Shown: positions 12,285 to 23,849, numbered from the stretch's first letter. The stretch: DNA of 64,000 nt from Diphasiastrum complanatum (GCA_029204225.1 CM055097.1:68599955-68663954), one strand, 5' to 3'. Notes: generated by a model from the sequence alone, not told the origin. Translations and numbers: made by a program.

Positions 12285-12300
12285 GTTTTGGTGGGGGATA
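12285..12300 (+). promoter_or_regulatory. Polypurine tract of Gypsy-B
   Basis: The purine-rich GGTGGGGGATA lies immediately upstream of the LTR start TGTTGGAGGG. This is the position from which plus-strand DNA synthesis is primed in LTR retrotransposons. Confidence 0.7.
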
Positions 12301-12301
12301 C

Positions 12302-12962
12302 TGTTGGAGGGTTTGTGGATCCCAAAGCAACTCTAACCCTAGTTAATAAGTGAGAGGAATTTGGCACCCTGCGTGTGTAAGTCCAACTCAATGATCACAT
12401 AGTTATTTGATTAGTTAGAATGTTAATAAAAGGACTTTAGGCCTTTTTGCCGAACTTTTAATGTCGCAGGGCCTAAATGTCAAGTTAGTGAATAAAGTTG
12501 GGTTTCCCTCCAATTTTGATACCACACTTTTTTAAATTTGAATAAAAAGAGAGGCAAGACTGGACCAATAGGATTCAGAGGCCAGGGTCCTCCTCTCTAC
12601 TATAAGAAGGGACCAACTCGAGTTGTTCCTCATGTTCATTTCCTCATTTCAATAAAGCAGATTGGTTCTCTTTAGAAATGGATTGATGAATGTCCTTGCT
12701 CTTCCTCTCTTTTCCTCCATTTCTCATGCTTTCTTTGGATTTTGCTAATTGTTGGATTTGATCATTATTGGGATTGCTATTTCTTATGCTTTTTTTGAGA
12801 GAAAGGGAGAGAGAGAAGAGTAAGTTTCTATCATTGTTGTGGATTTAGAGTTCATGGAAGTAGGGTTAATGGATGTAGTGTTAATGCTTAGTGTTAGATC
12901 CTCCATTCATGTTGAAATCTGAACTATACTATCGCTCTCATGGGAACGAACCTACGCGTGAC
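12302..12962 (+). mobile_element. 3' LTR of Gypsy-B
   Basis: It begins TGTTGGAGGGTTTGTGG and matches the solo LTR at 35674-35190 (opposite strand) over at least 480 bases, plus the LTR stub at 2582-2691. A promoter-like block with TATAAGAAGGGACC lies near 12600, followed by AATAAAGCAG (about 12650), a plausible polyadenylation region. The end is placed near 12962 (CTACGCGTGACA) because the sequence then changes character. No second LTR or target duplication was found, so the end is approximate. Confidence 0.7.
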
Positions 12963-13069
12963 AACTAACTCTGTCTCTTTGATGCTAGATTGACTAGATC
13001 TTGGATTCAGGTTGGGCAAGGAAAGAAACCCACTACATAGGGACAGCCCTCCAGTCTCTAAACATATTC

Positions 13070-14645
13070 CTATCAAACGCCCCATGACAGAGCTCTCTCA
13101 TATAATAGGATCTCCTTCCCCTTAACATCCTCAACTATAGCCTCTGACGCATCAATGTCATAGCATAATATCGGATCGCCTCTAGTAGGTGGGGCATTGT
13201 AACCAGGTGGTGAGGCCGACAACAAAACGGAACTGAGGACTCTCGAAAACATCACAGAAATAGGCAAAGTCCTTAAGCTGGACAAAGCCGGTAAGGATGA
13301 CAAAAACAATCATATTTTTATTTGCCTCTCATGCAATCTGATAGATATGAATGAGATCGGAAGTAAAGGGGGGGGAAGCCGAGAATGGTAGAGAAAAATA
13401 ATAAAAAATTAATCTAATAAGATAATGAAAAATAAAAGATAAATTGTCATCTAGAGCAGTGGAAAACTCTAGAACGGCGGTGAATTACTTTTTCAAGATT
13501 TTCAATTGGAGATCAGTAGCCTAGAGGGCTTGCTCGTCTTCTTGGAGCGTGGCACGTAAGGTTGCCAATTCTATGTCCTTTGTGGTGAGCACAACTTCGT
13601 GAAGTTTGCGCTGATTCCGATATATTTGTAGCGCTTGGGCAGATTGATCTTTGTAGTACTCGGCTCATTTCTTTTGGAGTTTCTGGATGGCCGGTGTCTC
13701 TTCTTCTGCCATGGCTACCATCTGGTCTAGTGTAGATTGAATGGCCTACACTTGATGATCTGCTTGCTGGACTTTGAGCTCCAGGGCCGCCTGTTGAATT
13801 GCAAAATTGGCCTAGGCTCTCTGCATCTCCGTCTTCTCTTTTGAAACACTACGCTCCAGGATGCAGACGTAGTCCTTAAGCGATCTCTCGTTGGCTTTGA
13901 GATATTCATGCTCCTACTCGAGTGTCATCGTTTTCAGCACCAAGTGTTGGTGGTCAGATTGGTACGTTTGTCGTGCGATCTTTTCCTAGAGGAGCTTAGC
14001 CTGAAGTTTGGACACGAGTTGAACGTGTTGCGGAGCCGCGAGTTGTGCTTTTTGAACTAGTCCTTGTGTTGCTGGACCTGTACCTGGCCCTCAGCTCTTT
14101 CTTTTTCATTCTCTCTTTACAATTGCACGACCTGATCAGTCAAGGCCTGCGGCATTTGCCCTGCCACCAATTGGGCGCAAGACTGCTCAGTAGCTCGTTC
14201 ATCGAACATCTGGTGGAATTGTTGCTGGAGGTCCGTTAAGACAGTCCAATATCCTAGTGCCTGAGTGTCCCAGCTGGACAAAGGTGGCAAAGTTAGGATG
14301 GGGGTGAAAGCGGTGTGGTGACGGAGATGGTGGTGATAGGTGGAAATGTAGAGGAGATGGCGGTGACGATAGAGGTGACAATGGAGGAGGTTGTGGAGGT
14401 GATAGCGGGAATGAGTATGGGGCGAACAGGAGAAGAGGTGAATGGAACAGTGACCTTGAGGGGGGATGACGTGACAATGGCGAGAGTGGTGACGGGTGAA
14501 GAAACGATGGTTGCAACAATGGAGGAGATGGGGGAAGAGGCAGTTAGACGGATAGGGCTACGAATGGCTGATGTAATTTGAAGAGTGGGAGAGGAACGAT
14601 GGTTGCGACAATGGAGGAGATGGGAGAAGAGACAACTGGACATAT
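13070..14645 (-). pseudogene. Decayed coiled-coil ORF, copy B (unidentified)
   Basis: Read on the minus strand, it starts with a Ser/Thr/Pro-rich segment (14643-14290, plus-strand GGTGGT/GAGGAG repeats). It continues through a coiled coil at about 14050-13500: AIQQAALELKVQQADHQV, then KLHEVVLTTKDIELATLRA. In-frame TAG and TGA codons occur where Gln or Arg would suit the heptads. The 3' part, 13309-13073, contains YNAPPTRGDPILCYDID. The architecture resembles copy A at 8860-6672, and the orientation is the same. Together they bracket Gypsy-B, as expected if Gypsy-B inserted into one older element, though this is not proven. Confidence 0.45.
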
Positions 14646-14690
14646 AGGGCTACAAATGGGAAATGTAATTTGAAAAGTGGGGGAGGAATG
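14500..14690. repeat. Tandem duplication of about 95 bp
   Basis: The block GATGGTTGCAACAATGGAGG to TGATGTAATTTGAAGAGTGG is repeated as GATGGTTGCGACAATGGAGG to ATGTAATTTGAAAAGTGG. It lies in the Ser/Thr/Pro-coding end of coiled-coil copy B. Bases 14700-15130 beyond it hold no recognised feature. Confidence 0.7.
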
Positions 14691-15130
14691 GTTAGGGGAC
14701 GTGATGTTGAGAAGGGGAGAAGATTGGGTAGGGCTCCTTGGTATACCTATGATGTCTCATCAAGGGTGACACTAATAATTTCTGCGTGATATGTTTCTCA
14801 CTTATGGATAGCAATCAACTGTCGTTGCACATGCATTTTGTGATTTTCCCAAGTTACCCCATAGGTCATCCACCCTTCGTCCACTAATACTACATATGAC
14901 CTAAGTAACTCTACTTGGTCATTTTTCTGCTCAATCTAAACCCATGCACAGTTTTTCTTGGTTCTTTGTACCAGGTGCCGTCTCTACGGGATGCTAGGGT
15001 TGGTGGGTCGTAGGGTAATGATTTTCAACTCAGGGCTCTGGGTTTCACCTTTACCCTAGGTTTCATACAGAACCCCATTCTCTAACATGTCCTGTCACTC
15101 TATGAAAAATTTCTAGTAGTACTTGGCATC

Positions 15131-15610
15131 ACTGCCTAACTCCCTGCTAGTAGATCAAAATCACTCTTGATCTCCAAATTACGTAAAACCAAAATGAGAA
15201 GTACAATGACACTAGTAGATCCATGATCTAATCCAAGCTCAAACATTATTAGCCCTCGTATTTACAACTTCTTGCTCCTATTGGACCATTGATCTATCCA
15301 CCTCTTGATTCTATTGGACCATTCTCAAGCATATCTAAAATCCTATTGGACCATTCATGGTTCCACCTCTAGATTCTATTGGACCATTTTGAACTTCATC
15401 AAACTAAATCAAAACACTTGTCAACAATCTATTTAGCTCGAGTTTCACCTCCTACACTACTTTGGCTCAATAGTGGCATTACATGTGGAATTGATCAATT
15501 TGCCATCTATGCCAATTTTGACCCTATCAACATTCTACACCAAGATGCTTGACATAGAAAAGTGTAAGACCCCTACAACTAACATAGTTAACCTTGCGTT
15601 TTTCACACTC
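15131..15610 (-). mobile_element. 3' LTR of copia element C (truncated)
   Basis: Bases about 15470-15610 and about 15165-15192 match two adjoining parts of the 5' LTR copy at 18355-18535. Examples are AACATTCTACACCAAGATGC and GACCCCTACAACTAACATAG. On the minus strand the LTR starts TGTGAAAAACGCAAGG at about 15610, preceded by the purine-rich TTTTTAGGAG. The 15193-15469 block has no counterpart in the 5' LTR, so that copy was deleted or this one gained sequence. Confidence 0.75.
15270..15392 (-). promoter_or_regulatory. Four spaced CCAAT-containing direct repeats in the LTR
   Basis: The motif CTATTGGACCATT occurs four times at roughly 32-bp spacing (near 15278, 15310, 15342 and 15375). On the element's own strand it reads AATGGTCCAATAG, so each unit contains a CCAAT box. 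The position in the U3-like part of the LTR suggests an enhancer array. Function is inferred. Confidence 0.5.
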
Positions 15611-15713
15611 CTAAAAAGTTATCTATTAAAGTTTAAACATTGATCTTGATATAACTCCAAGATTAAATCTATGCTTGATGATGGCACTTTTGCTCAAAGG
15701 CTTGGTGAGTAGA

Positions 15714-17335
15714 TCAGTAATACAAGAGGATGTGTTGATATGCTCCAAATAGATTTCTCCTCCAATAAGCTTTTCTCTCACAAAGTGGCACTTCTATGTG
15801 TTTGCTCCTTGCATGAAATATGGGATTATTGGCAAAAGCTTGGGCTGAGATGTTGTCACACTTGATCATTGGTATATCATCATCTTTGATGCACTTTAGC
15901 TCCAATAACAATCTCTTGATCCAAAGCACTTCTTTGGTAGTTGTGGTGAGTGCTTTGTACTTGGCCTCACATGAAGAAAGGGCTAGAGTATCTTGCTTTT
16001 TGGAAAGCTAAAATATTAGATTGCCTCCAAGAAATATAGTGTATGCACTAATAGACTTTCGATCCATCTTATCACTTGCAAAGTCAGAATCCGAGTAGCC
16101 AACAATAGATAAATCCTCACTTTTATAAAGTAGACCATAATCACAAGATGAAGATATATATTCTAGAATCCTCTTGGCCATCTTCCAATGATGAATCTTA
16201 GGATCTTGCATAAATTGCTTAGTAAGAGAAAGAACTTTAGAAGATGCAAGCTTTAAGAGAATATTCCCAATTCCTTCAATTGGACATCGTAATCATTTGT
16301 AGTGTATATTGATTTCTTCTCCATCATAAGGTGAAATAGAAGACAAAGAGTCCTTGGAGCTACACATATGTGAAGAGGTTCCACTATCAATATACCATAG
16401 TCCATCCTTCTTGAAAAGAGAGGATGAGAACCTAGAGACCATAAGAGATCTCTCTCCAATAGTGTCTTTCTTCTCATTGGTGATGTTGGCTTGCTTGAGT
16501 TGATTCTTCTTCTTGAAGCAATTGGTGGCATAATGGCCTTTCTTGCCACAATAAAAGCACTTGATCTTCTTCTTCTTGAGCTTAGATATAGAATAACTCG
16601 AGGAGTCATCCTCCTTCTCATCTTTGTCTTTGGCTTTGGCTTTGTCCTTGTTTGAGGATTGTTGATATTGGCTCTTGCTCCTCTCTTTGTGCTTGTCCTT
16701 GACAAATAAAGCTTTGCCATCATTATGATTGAGAGAAAGCTTGTCCATCCTCAAGGGTTTGTACTCTTGTCTTGATTCTTCAGATATAAGCCACTTTGAA
16801 GAGCCTCCAAACTTGGTAGCTCCTTCTTAATGGCATAGGATTGGACAAAGTTGTCGAATTCATTTCTCAAGCCATTGAGAATGACTTGGACTAGCTCACT
16901 TTGATTGATTAAATCACCAATGAATGCAAGCTTCCTATGAATATCTTTGACTCTCAAAACATAATTAGATGCACTCTCATCACTCTTTTGACTACTTTGA
17001 AAGATTTGATTTCTAAGAGTGAGAAGCCTAGAGGTGCTCTTAGCCTCATAGATAGTCTTGAGAAAATTTCAAGCTTCTTTGGTTGTAGTGCAAGTACCTA
17101 TCTCCCTCAATATCTCATTAGAGACATTCATCTTGATGTAGTGGAGAGCCAACCTAGCTCTCTTCTTGTATTTTAAAACCTCTTGAAGAACTTGTAGCTC
17201 TTCTTCAAGGCCAAGAACAATGTCCATCACATCTTGAAGTATCAAGATGGACTCCATCCTCAACTTCCATATTGAATAATTGGAAGTGGACAATCTCTCA
17301 CTTGGTTCCAACAAGAATGAATCCATTGAAGCCAT
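15714..17335 (-). pseudogene. Internally deleted Ty1/copia body (element C)
   Basis: Order on the minus strand: gag N-terminus (17335-17069; LSTSNYSIWKLRMESILILQ), gag middle (16957-16751; LINQSELVQVILNGLRNEFD), zinc knuckle CFYCGKKGHYATNC (about 16563-16520), then the protease start with WYIDSGTSSHMC (about 16392). From about 16290 the sequence jumps to the pol C-terminus: HWKMAKRILEYISSSCDYGL (16211-16008), and RNase H with MLWIKRLLLELKC and ARSKHIEV (15929-15714). Integrase and most of the reverse transcriptase are missing. With a primer site, gag and LTRs it resembles a non-autonomous deletion derivative, but frameshifts near 17060 and 16980 break gag. Confidence 0.88.
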
Positions 17336-17339
17336 CTAA

Positions 17340-18078
17340 AGTGAAATGAACTCAAATGATGAACAAAAAATGTTGCTACACACTCACAATAGGATCCAAT
17401 AATAATGTGCTATCACCTCCTATGCAAGGTCTTGCAACAAACTGTGAGATGATTCTCACTAGCTATACCAATCTCTCCAAAACTAGATCTACTTCACATC
17501 AAATGATGGAGTATGGGAAAAGTTAGGATCAAATAATCTTAGCACGTGTGAAATACACCTAGAAGTTAAATTTCACTCAAATACAATGATATTGCATGAA
17601 ACAAAATGGCTAAGATCTCAAAACAGTGCCTAGATCTCAAATAGATAAGATTGAAAAGCATTCAACTGTGATTTGGGATCAAACAAGCAATCTCTTGACC
17701 AAACCAAATGTGCCCACCCAGGCCTAGGTGCCCTACCTAACCCTCTTCAAAAGCTTATAACTTTTGATTGTCTAACCAAATGGAATGAAACTGATTGCTT
17801 CAAAAACTAGACAACTGTAGCTTTCAAACAAGCTACCTAGCAAGATTTTTGGATCAAACATGAAAGAGAACTCTCAAACTGAAATTGGATGTTCCTCACA
17901 AGTGTCTGAGCACCTGATTCCGTATAGTACCAGGTCAGACCCAATCAATGCCCTATTGATCTCCTTTGATCCAAGATTGAACAAGATAGCTAGGAAAATG
18001 GATCTTGACAATTTCTAGCTCAATATTGGTGGAAAACTTTTATACTAATGATTGGAAATGCATGGTAGCCTTAGGTAG
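17340..18078. other. Untranslated leader of copia element C
   Basis: This is the segment between the gag start (about 17335) and the primer binding site (about 18080) on the minus strand. It holds no convincing frame. Length and position fit a copia leader. Confidence 0.5.
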
Positions 18079-18079
18079 G

Positions 18080-18092
18080 CTCTGATACCATG
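18080..18092 (-). promoter_or_regulatory. tRNA primer binding site of copia element C
   Basis: On the minus strand the sequence is TGGTATCAGAGCC, complementary to the 3' end of initiator tRNA-Met. It is the standard minus-strand primer site of plant copia elements and directly follows the LTR end. Confidence 0.9.
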
Positions 18093-18538
18093 TGAATTTC
18101 ACACGTGTGGAGTGCCCACCACATGTGATTATGATCTCCTAAGGTGTGTGGATGCACGATGATCAAGACTATATCGAGATTCAAGATCTACCTTCAACTC
18201 AAATGGCAAAAACACACTACTACATGCATTAACTCACTTCCAAAGTACATACACACGTGTGGGAAGTGTTGCAAAATAAAAACTAAGTACAAAAACATCT
18301 TGCTCTCGGGTAGCTCTTGGGTAGAGAGAGAATGCTAGAAAACACTTAATCTCAAAATTACTCTTGATCTCCAAATTACTTAGAACCAAAGCTCAATAGT
18401 GGCATTACATATGAAATTAATCAATTTGCCATCTATGCCAATTTTGGCCCTATCAACATTCTACACCAAGATGCTTGACATAGAAAAGTGTAAGACCCCT
18501 ACAACTAACATAGATAACCTTTTTGCATTTTTCATAGG
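18093..18538 (-). mobile_element. 5' LTR of copia element C
   Basis: The minus-strand LTR starts TGAAAAATGCAAAAAGG at about 18535 and ends GTGTGAAATTCACA just before the primer site. Bases 18355-18535 match the 3' LTR at 15470-15610 plus 15165-15192. The CCAAT repeat block of the 3' LTR is absent. Confidence 0.8.
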
Positions 18539-18539
18539 A

Positions 18540-18800
18540 CATTGGTGTGGTCCTTTTTTGCCTCCTTGATATGGAAAGGGACTTCTAGACCAGAATGCTC
18601 GTGTGCATTCTGTCCGGTTTCACGGATGAAGTACAGTAATCTCGGATTCACTAGGGAGCGAGGGGAAGCGGTAGGCCGTTGATCATTCTCACCTTCGGGC
18701 TGACATTGGTAGTCCTCTTGGGTTGCCTCTTTGGCTTGGTCTAAGATGATGGCCGCGCAAAAGCGAAGGAAGTGATAAAGACTTATGAGCAATCAGTTGT
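18540..18800 (-). other. Unidentified coding-like fragment beside the copia LTR
   Basis: An 86-codon frame with polar composition (EATQEDYQCQPEGENDQRP, then LLYFIRETGQNAHEHSG) begins where the copia LTR ends. GC is higher than in the surroundings. It may be part of an older element into which copia C inserted. The family is not recognised. Bases 18800-19190 hold nothing clear. Confidence 0.3.
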
Positions 18801-19194
18801 TGTCGTGCTTCCGCCAAATGCTACAATCTCATCCCTACTAGATAAGACTGAATCACCACAACATTAACTCTTGATCGTCGAATGAAATCAAAACTCTTCG
18901 TCGTGGTCATCATAGTGAAAAATTTTCGATTCACAAAAGCACAAGAAAATAGAATGTTGAGAATTGTGAATAGAAAACAAGAATCCAGACCACAATTTGC
19001 AAAGTGCAAAACTATCACACAAAAAACCTTCTAATCCATTCTTAACCCTACACACACTAAAATGAATAACAGCACAACATCAAATAAATGACACGTATAC
19101 TCCATCGCTTACAAACCAGAACAATTCACAAAAAGATACAACGTACAATTATCATTAAATGCATAAAAAAGTTAACTACACAACAAGTTAACAC

Positions 19195-19565
19195 AATGAC
19201 GAGAACATTGTCCGTTCAATGGGAACTTCCATCCATGGAAAGCATACAAGGGGTCTTGGTTGTCAAGGAGTTGAGGCAAGAGCACAAGCAACAATGATGG
19301 GACAAATTATGAGGAAAGAAGAAAGTGAAGAGAAGGCACTATTCACTCAAGACAACGATAAGGGCAAGGAGAAGACATATTTCAAGAAAGATGAAAAACT
19401 CAAGAAAGAAGGTGATGGAGATTCATCATTAAGTGGAAAGAAGGATAAATGTGGCTAACCATTGTGAATTGATAGCCAAGGAGAAGACACCACAAGTGAA
19501 GCCATGTTACAAGAAATTGGATCACTCAAATCACAATTTCATGGAAGTTTAGGGCAAGGAGGAGC
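19195..19565 (+). pseudogene. Ty1/copia gag fragment with broken zinc knuckle
   Basis: The reading WELPSMESIQGVLVVKELRQ, followed by a Lys/Glu-rich stretch (KEKTYFKKDEKLKKEGDGDS) and a Cys-poor remnant (KPCYKKLDHSNHNF), matches the gag C-terminus of copia elements. The zinc knuckle has lost Cys residues and the frame is interrupted. It lies on the opposite strand to element C. Confidence 0.6.
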
Positions 19566-20389
19566 CTATTTCTAGACTGCCTAGAAGAAGTGGTGATGCA
19601 TGGAAGACATGTGTTTTGGCTAAATCACCTAAGTTGTCTTTATCAAGATCTATCACAAAGTCATCAAAGTCTTTCCAATTTCTTCACTCGAGAGTGCATT
19701 TTGCAAGCGTAAGAAGCAAGATAGTATCTTTGAACCCTTCATAGATGGTGTTAATAAGCATGATGTAACTTCTCTATTATCTTCAACATTCATGATGTTT
19801 AACACATTATGTACGTATTTCAAGACAATGAATGGAAATAAGTGAATCGTCATCTAAGAATACTTATATTCATAATAAAGTGTTGAGTTTTATTTGATCT
19901 AAGATGAGCATTGAATTTCATATTAGAAAAATGATGCAAAATATTTGTTATTTTAACATGCATAGTCTTGGAAATCATGTTATGTCTTATGTTTGTGATC
20001 TTGATAACATGATGGATCTTTGTGAGGCAAGAAGGCCTCTGGTTTTTTTCAACAAGAAGCAAATATTTTCAAGAAAAAAAAGCTTTTAAATCAAGAATCT
20101 TCTTCAAACATGGAAGGAACCAATGGCAATTGTGCTAGGATGTTGGAATGCTCTTCATGGTGTTTGTAAATGGATTTCTATCAAGGAAATCTTATCATGA
20201 CTACGGTGATATTGCATCAACTTCAAGTTTATTAGCTAGTTTTCTACTAAATCCATGCCAAAGAATCCACTTAAGAAGCTCCCAGAGTAGCTCTTAAAGT
20301 TATGATAGATCTAGCATACTTTTCTGAAACTAATTTTTAGGATAAGTGAGAAGAATGCAAAAGATAATCTTGTAAATATGTACATAGAT

Positions 20390-20509
20390 GGATCTCATAC
20401 ATGTGGAGGTTGCTTCCATGTGTGAAAGACAAACCTACTTTCAATAGGTGGATCTCATACCTGTGGAGGTTGCTTCTACGTGTGAAAGACAAACCTACTT
20501 TCAATAGGT
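20390..20509. repeat. 60-bp tandem duplication
   Basis: The unit starting GGATCTCATACATGTGGAGG and ending CTTTCAATAGGT is present twice head to tail with about three mismatches. Confidence 0.9.
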
Positions 20510-21099
20510 CCATTTGTCATCGTTAGAATAAACCTTTCATCAAAATTTTGTGTTAAGCCAACAAATCAAGTTTTGAGGTCTAGTAGGAAGTATGCTATGA
20601 TTGGACCAAAATGGTAAAGTAGCAAGTTACAACAGGATGAGAGGCCAACTCACACGTGAGAAAATCTTCACACCAAACTTACATATCAAGATTGTATTAT
20701 TTCTAGTTTTTGATAATTGATAGAAATGAAAATAGTAATGCAACCAATCACTCATGTGGATTGAATGAAACCATTTATGGTTCTAAATCACAAGTTCTAC
20801 TATTGTAAAAACTTTAACTACTTTGTGGTAGTTGATTGTAATAGTTTAAGCTCTTGCAACTTAAAATGTTAAAAAAATAATGAACTACTTGTTGACACAA
20901 AACTTAACTTATCAATACTTAACTCTTTCACAAAAAAGCTAATAAATGCAATTGTATGAACCTCAAAAAAAAAAGATAATGATCTTCTTCTTTTTTTTCA
21001 TCGAAAAATCTCACTATCATGACAAGACGAAGTTCATGGTATAATACCACAACTTTCTTGTCTCACAAAGAAAATTCTCAAATGTCTTTAAAATCAAAA

Positions 21100-22095
21100 G
21101 GCCTAACATATAGCATTGCAAAATGTCCGATATATTGTCTTTGTTGAAGATAAAGCCACAACAATTTTTTTGACCTTAGCCAAAGCACAATTACCGATGA
21201 ACAAAATGTATCCTACAAATAAATGCCTACCATTAATATTACCTACCCAATCGTTATCAAGAAACACACCACAAACAATCATCTTTAATTTCTTAAAACA
21301 CAAGCCCAAATCCAAAGTCTCCTCAAAATAACCAAAAATTCTTTTGCATGCATTATAGTGCAATTTTATTGGTTTTGTTATACCTTAACTTAAATAGCCC
21401 CCCTACAAAAAAATATATCAAGCCTAATATTTGTCAAATAGAAATAGTAACATTGGATTCATTACCATCCCACCTTGAGATTTTATGATTTCCTTTCAAA
21501 GGTGTTGCTAATCCTCTACACATTGACTCTTTGAATAGTCAAGTCGTACTAATTTGCCAAAATGATAATTGTAGTGATGTTGCTTATCCAAAATTCCAAA
21601 CCTAGACAATATATATTGTGGTGAACCTAAATCTTTCATTGCTAATTCTTGTGAAAGAATGTATTGTTTCATCCATTAGTACCATATTTGATGATGTAAT
21701 AAAAAGATCATCAACATAGAAAAAAATGCAAATAATATTTTTGCCTTGACGTTGAAGATGCAACATAGTATATGTACTTCCTTATTAAACCTTTTGAAAA
21801 AAAATTCTTCTATTCTTCTATTCCATGCTCTTAGTACCTATTTAAGTCCATAGCATGCAATTTTAAGTTTACACACGTGGTAAGTTATGCTTTTAACAAC
21901 TAACGATGTAGTTGTTCAAAATAAATATCCTTCTCTTTGATAGCACGAGTGACATCCATATGATAAATATTCCATTCAAATTGCGTAGAAAGAGCAATGC
22001 AAATACAAATAGAAGGCATCTTTGCAACTAGTGAAAATGTTATCCATAATCTAATTTCTCAATTTGAGAAAACCCTTTGCAACCAACCATGTTTT
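21100..22095 (-). pseudogene. Ty1/copia reverse transcriptase-RNase H remnant
   Basis: Minus-strand translation gives VCKLKIACYGLK (family VYKLKKALYGLK) near 21870 and, after a one-base shift in a T run, the active-site FYVDDLFIT near 21710. The RNase H part at 21363-21103 reads CKRIFGYFEETLDLGLCFKK, then FLDNDWVGNINGRHLFVGY and IVVALSSTKTIYRTFCNA. Frame breaks and stops show it is dead. No LTR was assigned. Bases 22100-22800 are AT-rich with no recognised gene. Confidence 0.85.
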
Positions 22096-22817
22096 ATGTC
22101 ACTAAAAAACATTTAAACCCTTCTTTAAGTTTGATTCAAAATCAATATATCGAGTAACATCAAAAGATGGCATTACATTATTTTAACAAATGCAAGCGTT
22201 TAAGGTTACATTATGGTCGTAAGATAATTAGCAAGCTAATTTTAAACATTGATTTGATTTCAAGTTGTTCCATAAGTGTGTATTCAACTTCATATCCAAC
22301 CATGTTAGAACATTTTTAGCAAATCTTACCAAAAAGTAGCAAAATCAACAATTGCAAGTCACATTAAATTAAAAGAAAATTATTTTATGATATCTTACAT
22401 AGGAAAATACTATATACATTTACTAGTAATAGAATGGAACGTGTTAAATTGCGTGAGGCTACATCAATTCTTCAAAAAAAATTGTGATTTTGACTCCAAA
22501 AAGACAGTTCTTGAGATGTTTGTATCCAATCTCAACAAGTATTCCCTACACAAGTCTCATACTTCACTTTGAGGTGTCTTGCATTTTTTATTGGCTTGAC
22601 CTCATTTCTATGTTTTCGTTTGTTATTTTTAACGCTCATTTGCTAATGATGAGCATATTATTTACATATAGATATATCAAATAATCAAGCAAGTCTAAAC
22701 AAGCAACACAAGGCTCCAAGATGCCATTGACATCTCGAACGGGGCTTCAGCTTGTACCATTGGGCCCCCTACTACCCAATTCAATCTATTGTCCTTGACA
22801 TCATGCAATAGTCTTAC

Positions 22818-22862
22818 AATGTGTGTGTGTGTGTGTGTGTGTGGGTGTGTGTGCATGCGTGT
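22818..22862. repeat. (TG)n microsatellite
   Basis: About twenty TG units, slightly interrupted near the 3' end. Confidence 0.95.
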
Positions 22863-23398
22863 GAGTGCGCATGTGCATTGCAATATTGCATGATCTACTG
22901 CAAAAACGTTCTAGAACATGTGCTCCAAAATGTCAACCATCCAAGAATCGAATCACCAACCAAATAAAAATTGGAAAAAAGACTTTTGGCTAAAAAAAAT
23001 TGATAGTTTAGTTAGCATTAAATGAACTTGAAAATCATCGATGCACACATCAGAAGAAAAATGTATGAATAAATTAGAAAGAGGCAAAATTAGCATTGCA
23101 TAAAGTCTAGAGCTATATTGATATGGTCAATTGTAGATAGAAATACACTACAAACCAAAAAGATGTTGGAGTGAAAACAATGAAGGTTACAAGCTTGCTT
23201 TCAGGTTTCATATTTTCTTGTGCAAGTTGAATTTATTCACGTTATTTGTCACAAGCTTTGAGATGGGTGCTTATGCTTCATAATTGTTGTCATTCAATAC
23301 GGTTCCATGTGATTTCATTTGACATTATACATAAATAAAGATGTTCAATAAAGAATCACTAAATGACCCAAAACTAAATTGCTCTTGAAAACACCTTT

Positions 23399-23409
23399 AC
23401 TCTGATACC
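23399..23409 (-). promoter_or_regulatory. Copia-type primer binding site remnant
   Basis: The minus strand reads TGGTATCAGAG, as in element C. The flanking LTR and gag are too degraded to define. The CTGGAACACGTTCC segment at about 23450 lies on its LTR side. Confidence 0.5.
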
Positions 23410-23495
23410 AAAAACAAAACAAGATTGCGTTCCTAATCCCGGATCGTGATCTGGAACACGTTCCAAATCCAGTTCTATAATGTGGGCTGCATCAT

Positions 23496-23550
23496 TGACA
23501 CACACACACACACACACACATACGTGTATGTATGTATGTATGTATATATT
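23496..23550. repeat. (CA)n followed by (TATG)n microsatellite
   Basis: A CA dinucleotide run is followed by TACGTGTATG and several TATG units. Confidence 0.95.
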
Positions 23551-23849
23551 ACTTGCCAATCAAAACATTGCAAATGTTTTGAGCTGCAATGATGTCATCC
23601 AATTCCTTATAGCAAAGTGTTAAATCCAAAGTCTTTACTAGCTAATCAAATATATTAAAAAGGGCTTTGGCATGCATGTCAACATGCCATTTTTTTTCCT
23701 ATCAATTAGCTTTGATATTTACAATATGCATACTCTACATCACAATAAAGAATATTCCAACAAGGAGCAAGCTCCAAGCATTGACAAAGTAGCAACTGAG
23801 ATTCGAACATGTGTAAGCATGATGAACACGATTCCAACTCAACTATTAA

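Noticed and set aside
14315-14581. Plus-strand Val/Met/Glu-rich protein
   Set aside because: It is the antisense shadow of a GGTGGT/GAGGAG repeat. The minus-strand reading leads into the coiled coil and is the better candidate.
20390-20509. CRISPR-like or satellite array
   Set aside because: Only two copies with no spacers. All such duplications here are simple tandem events in eukaryotic DNA.
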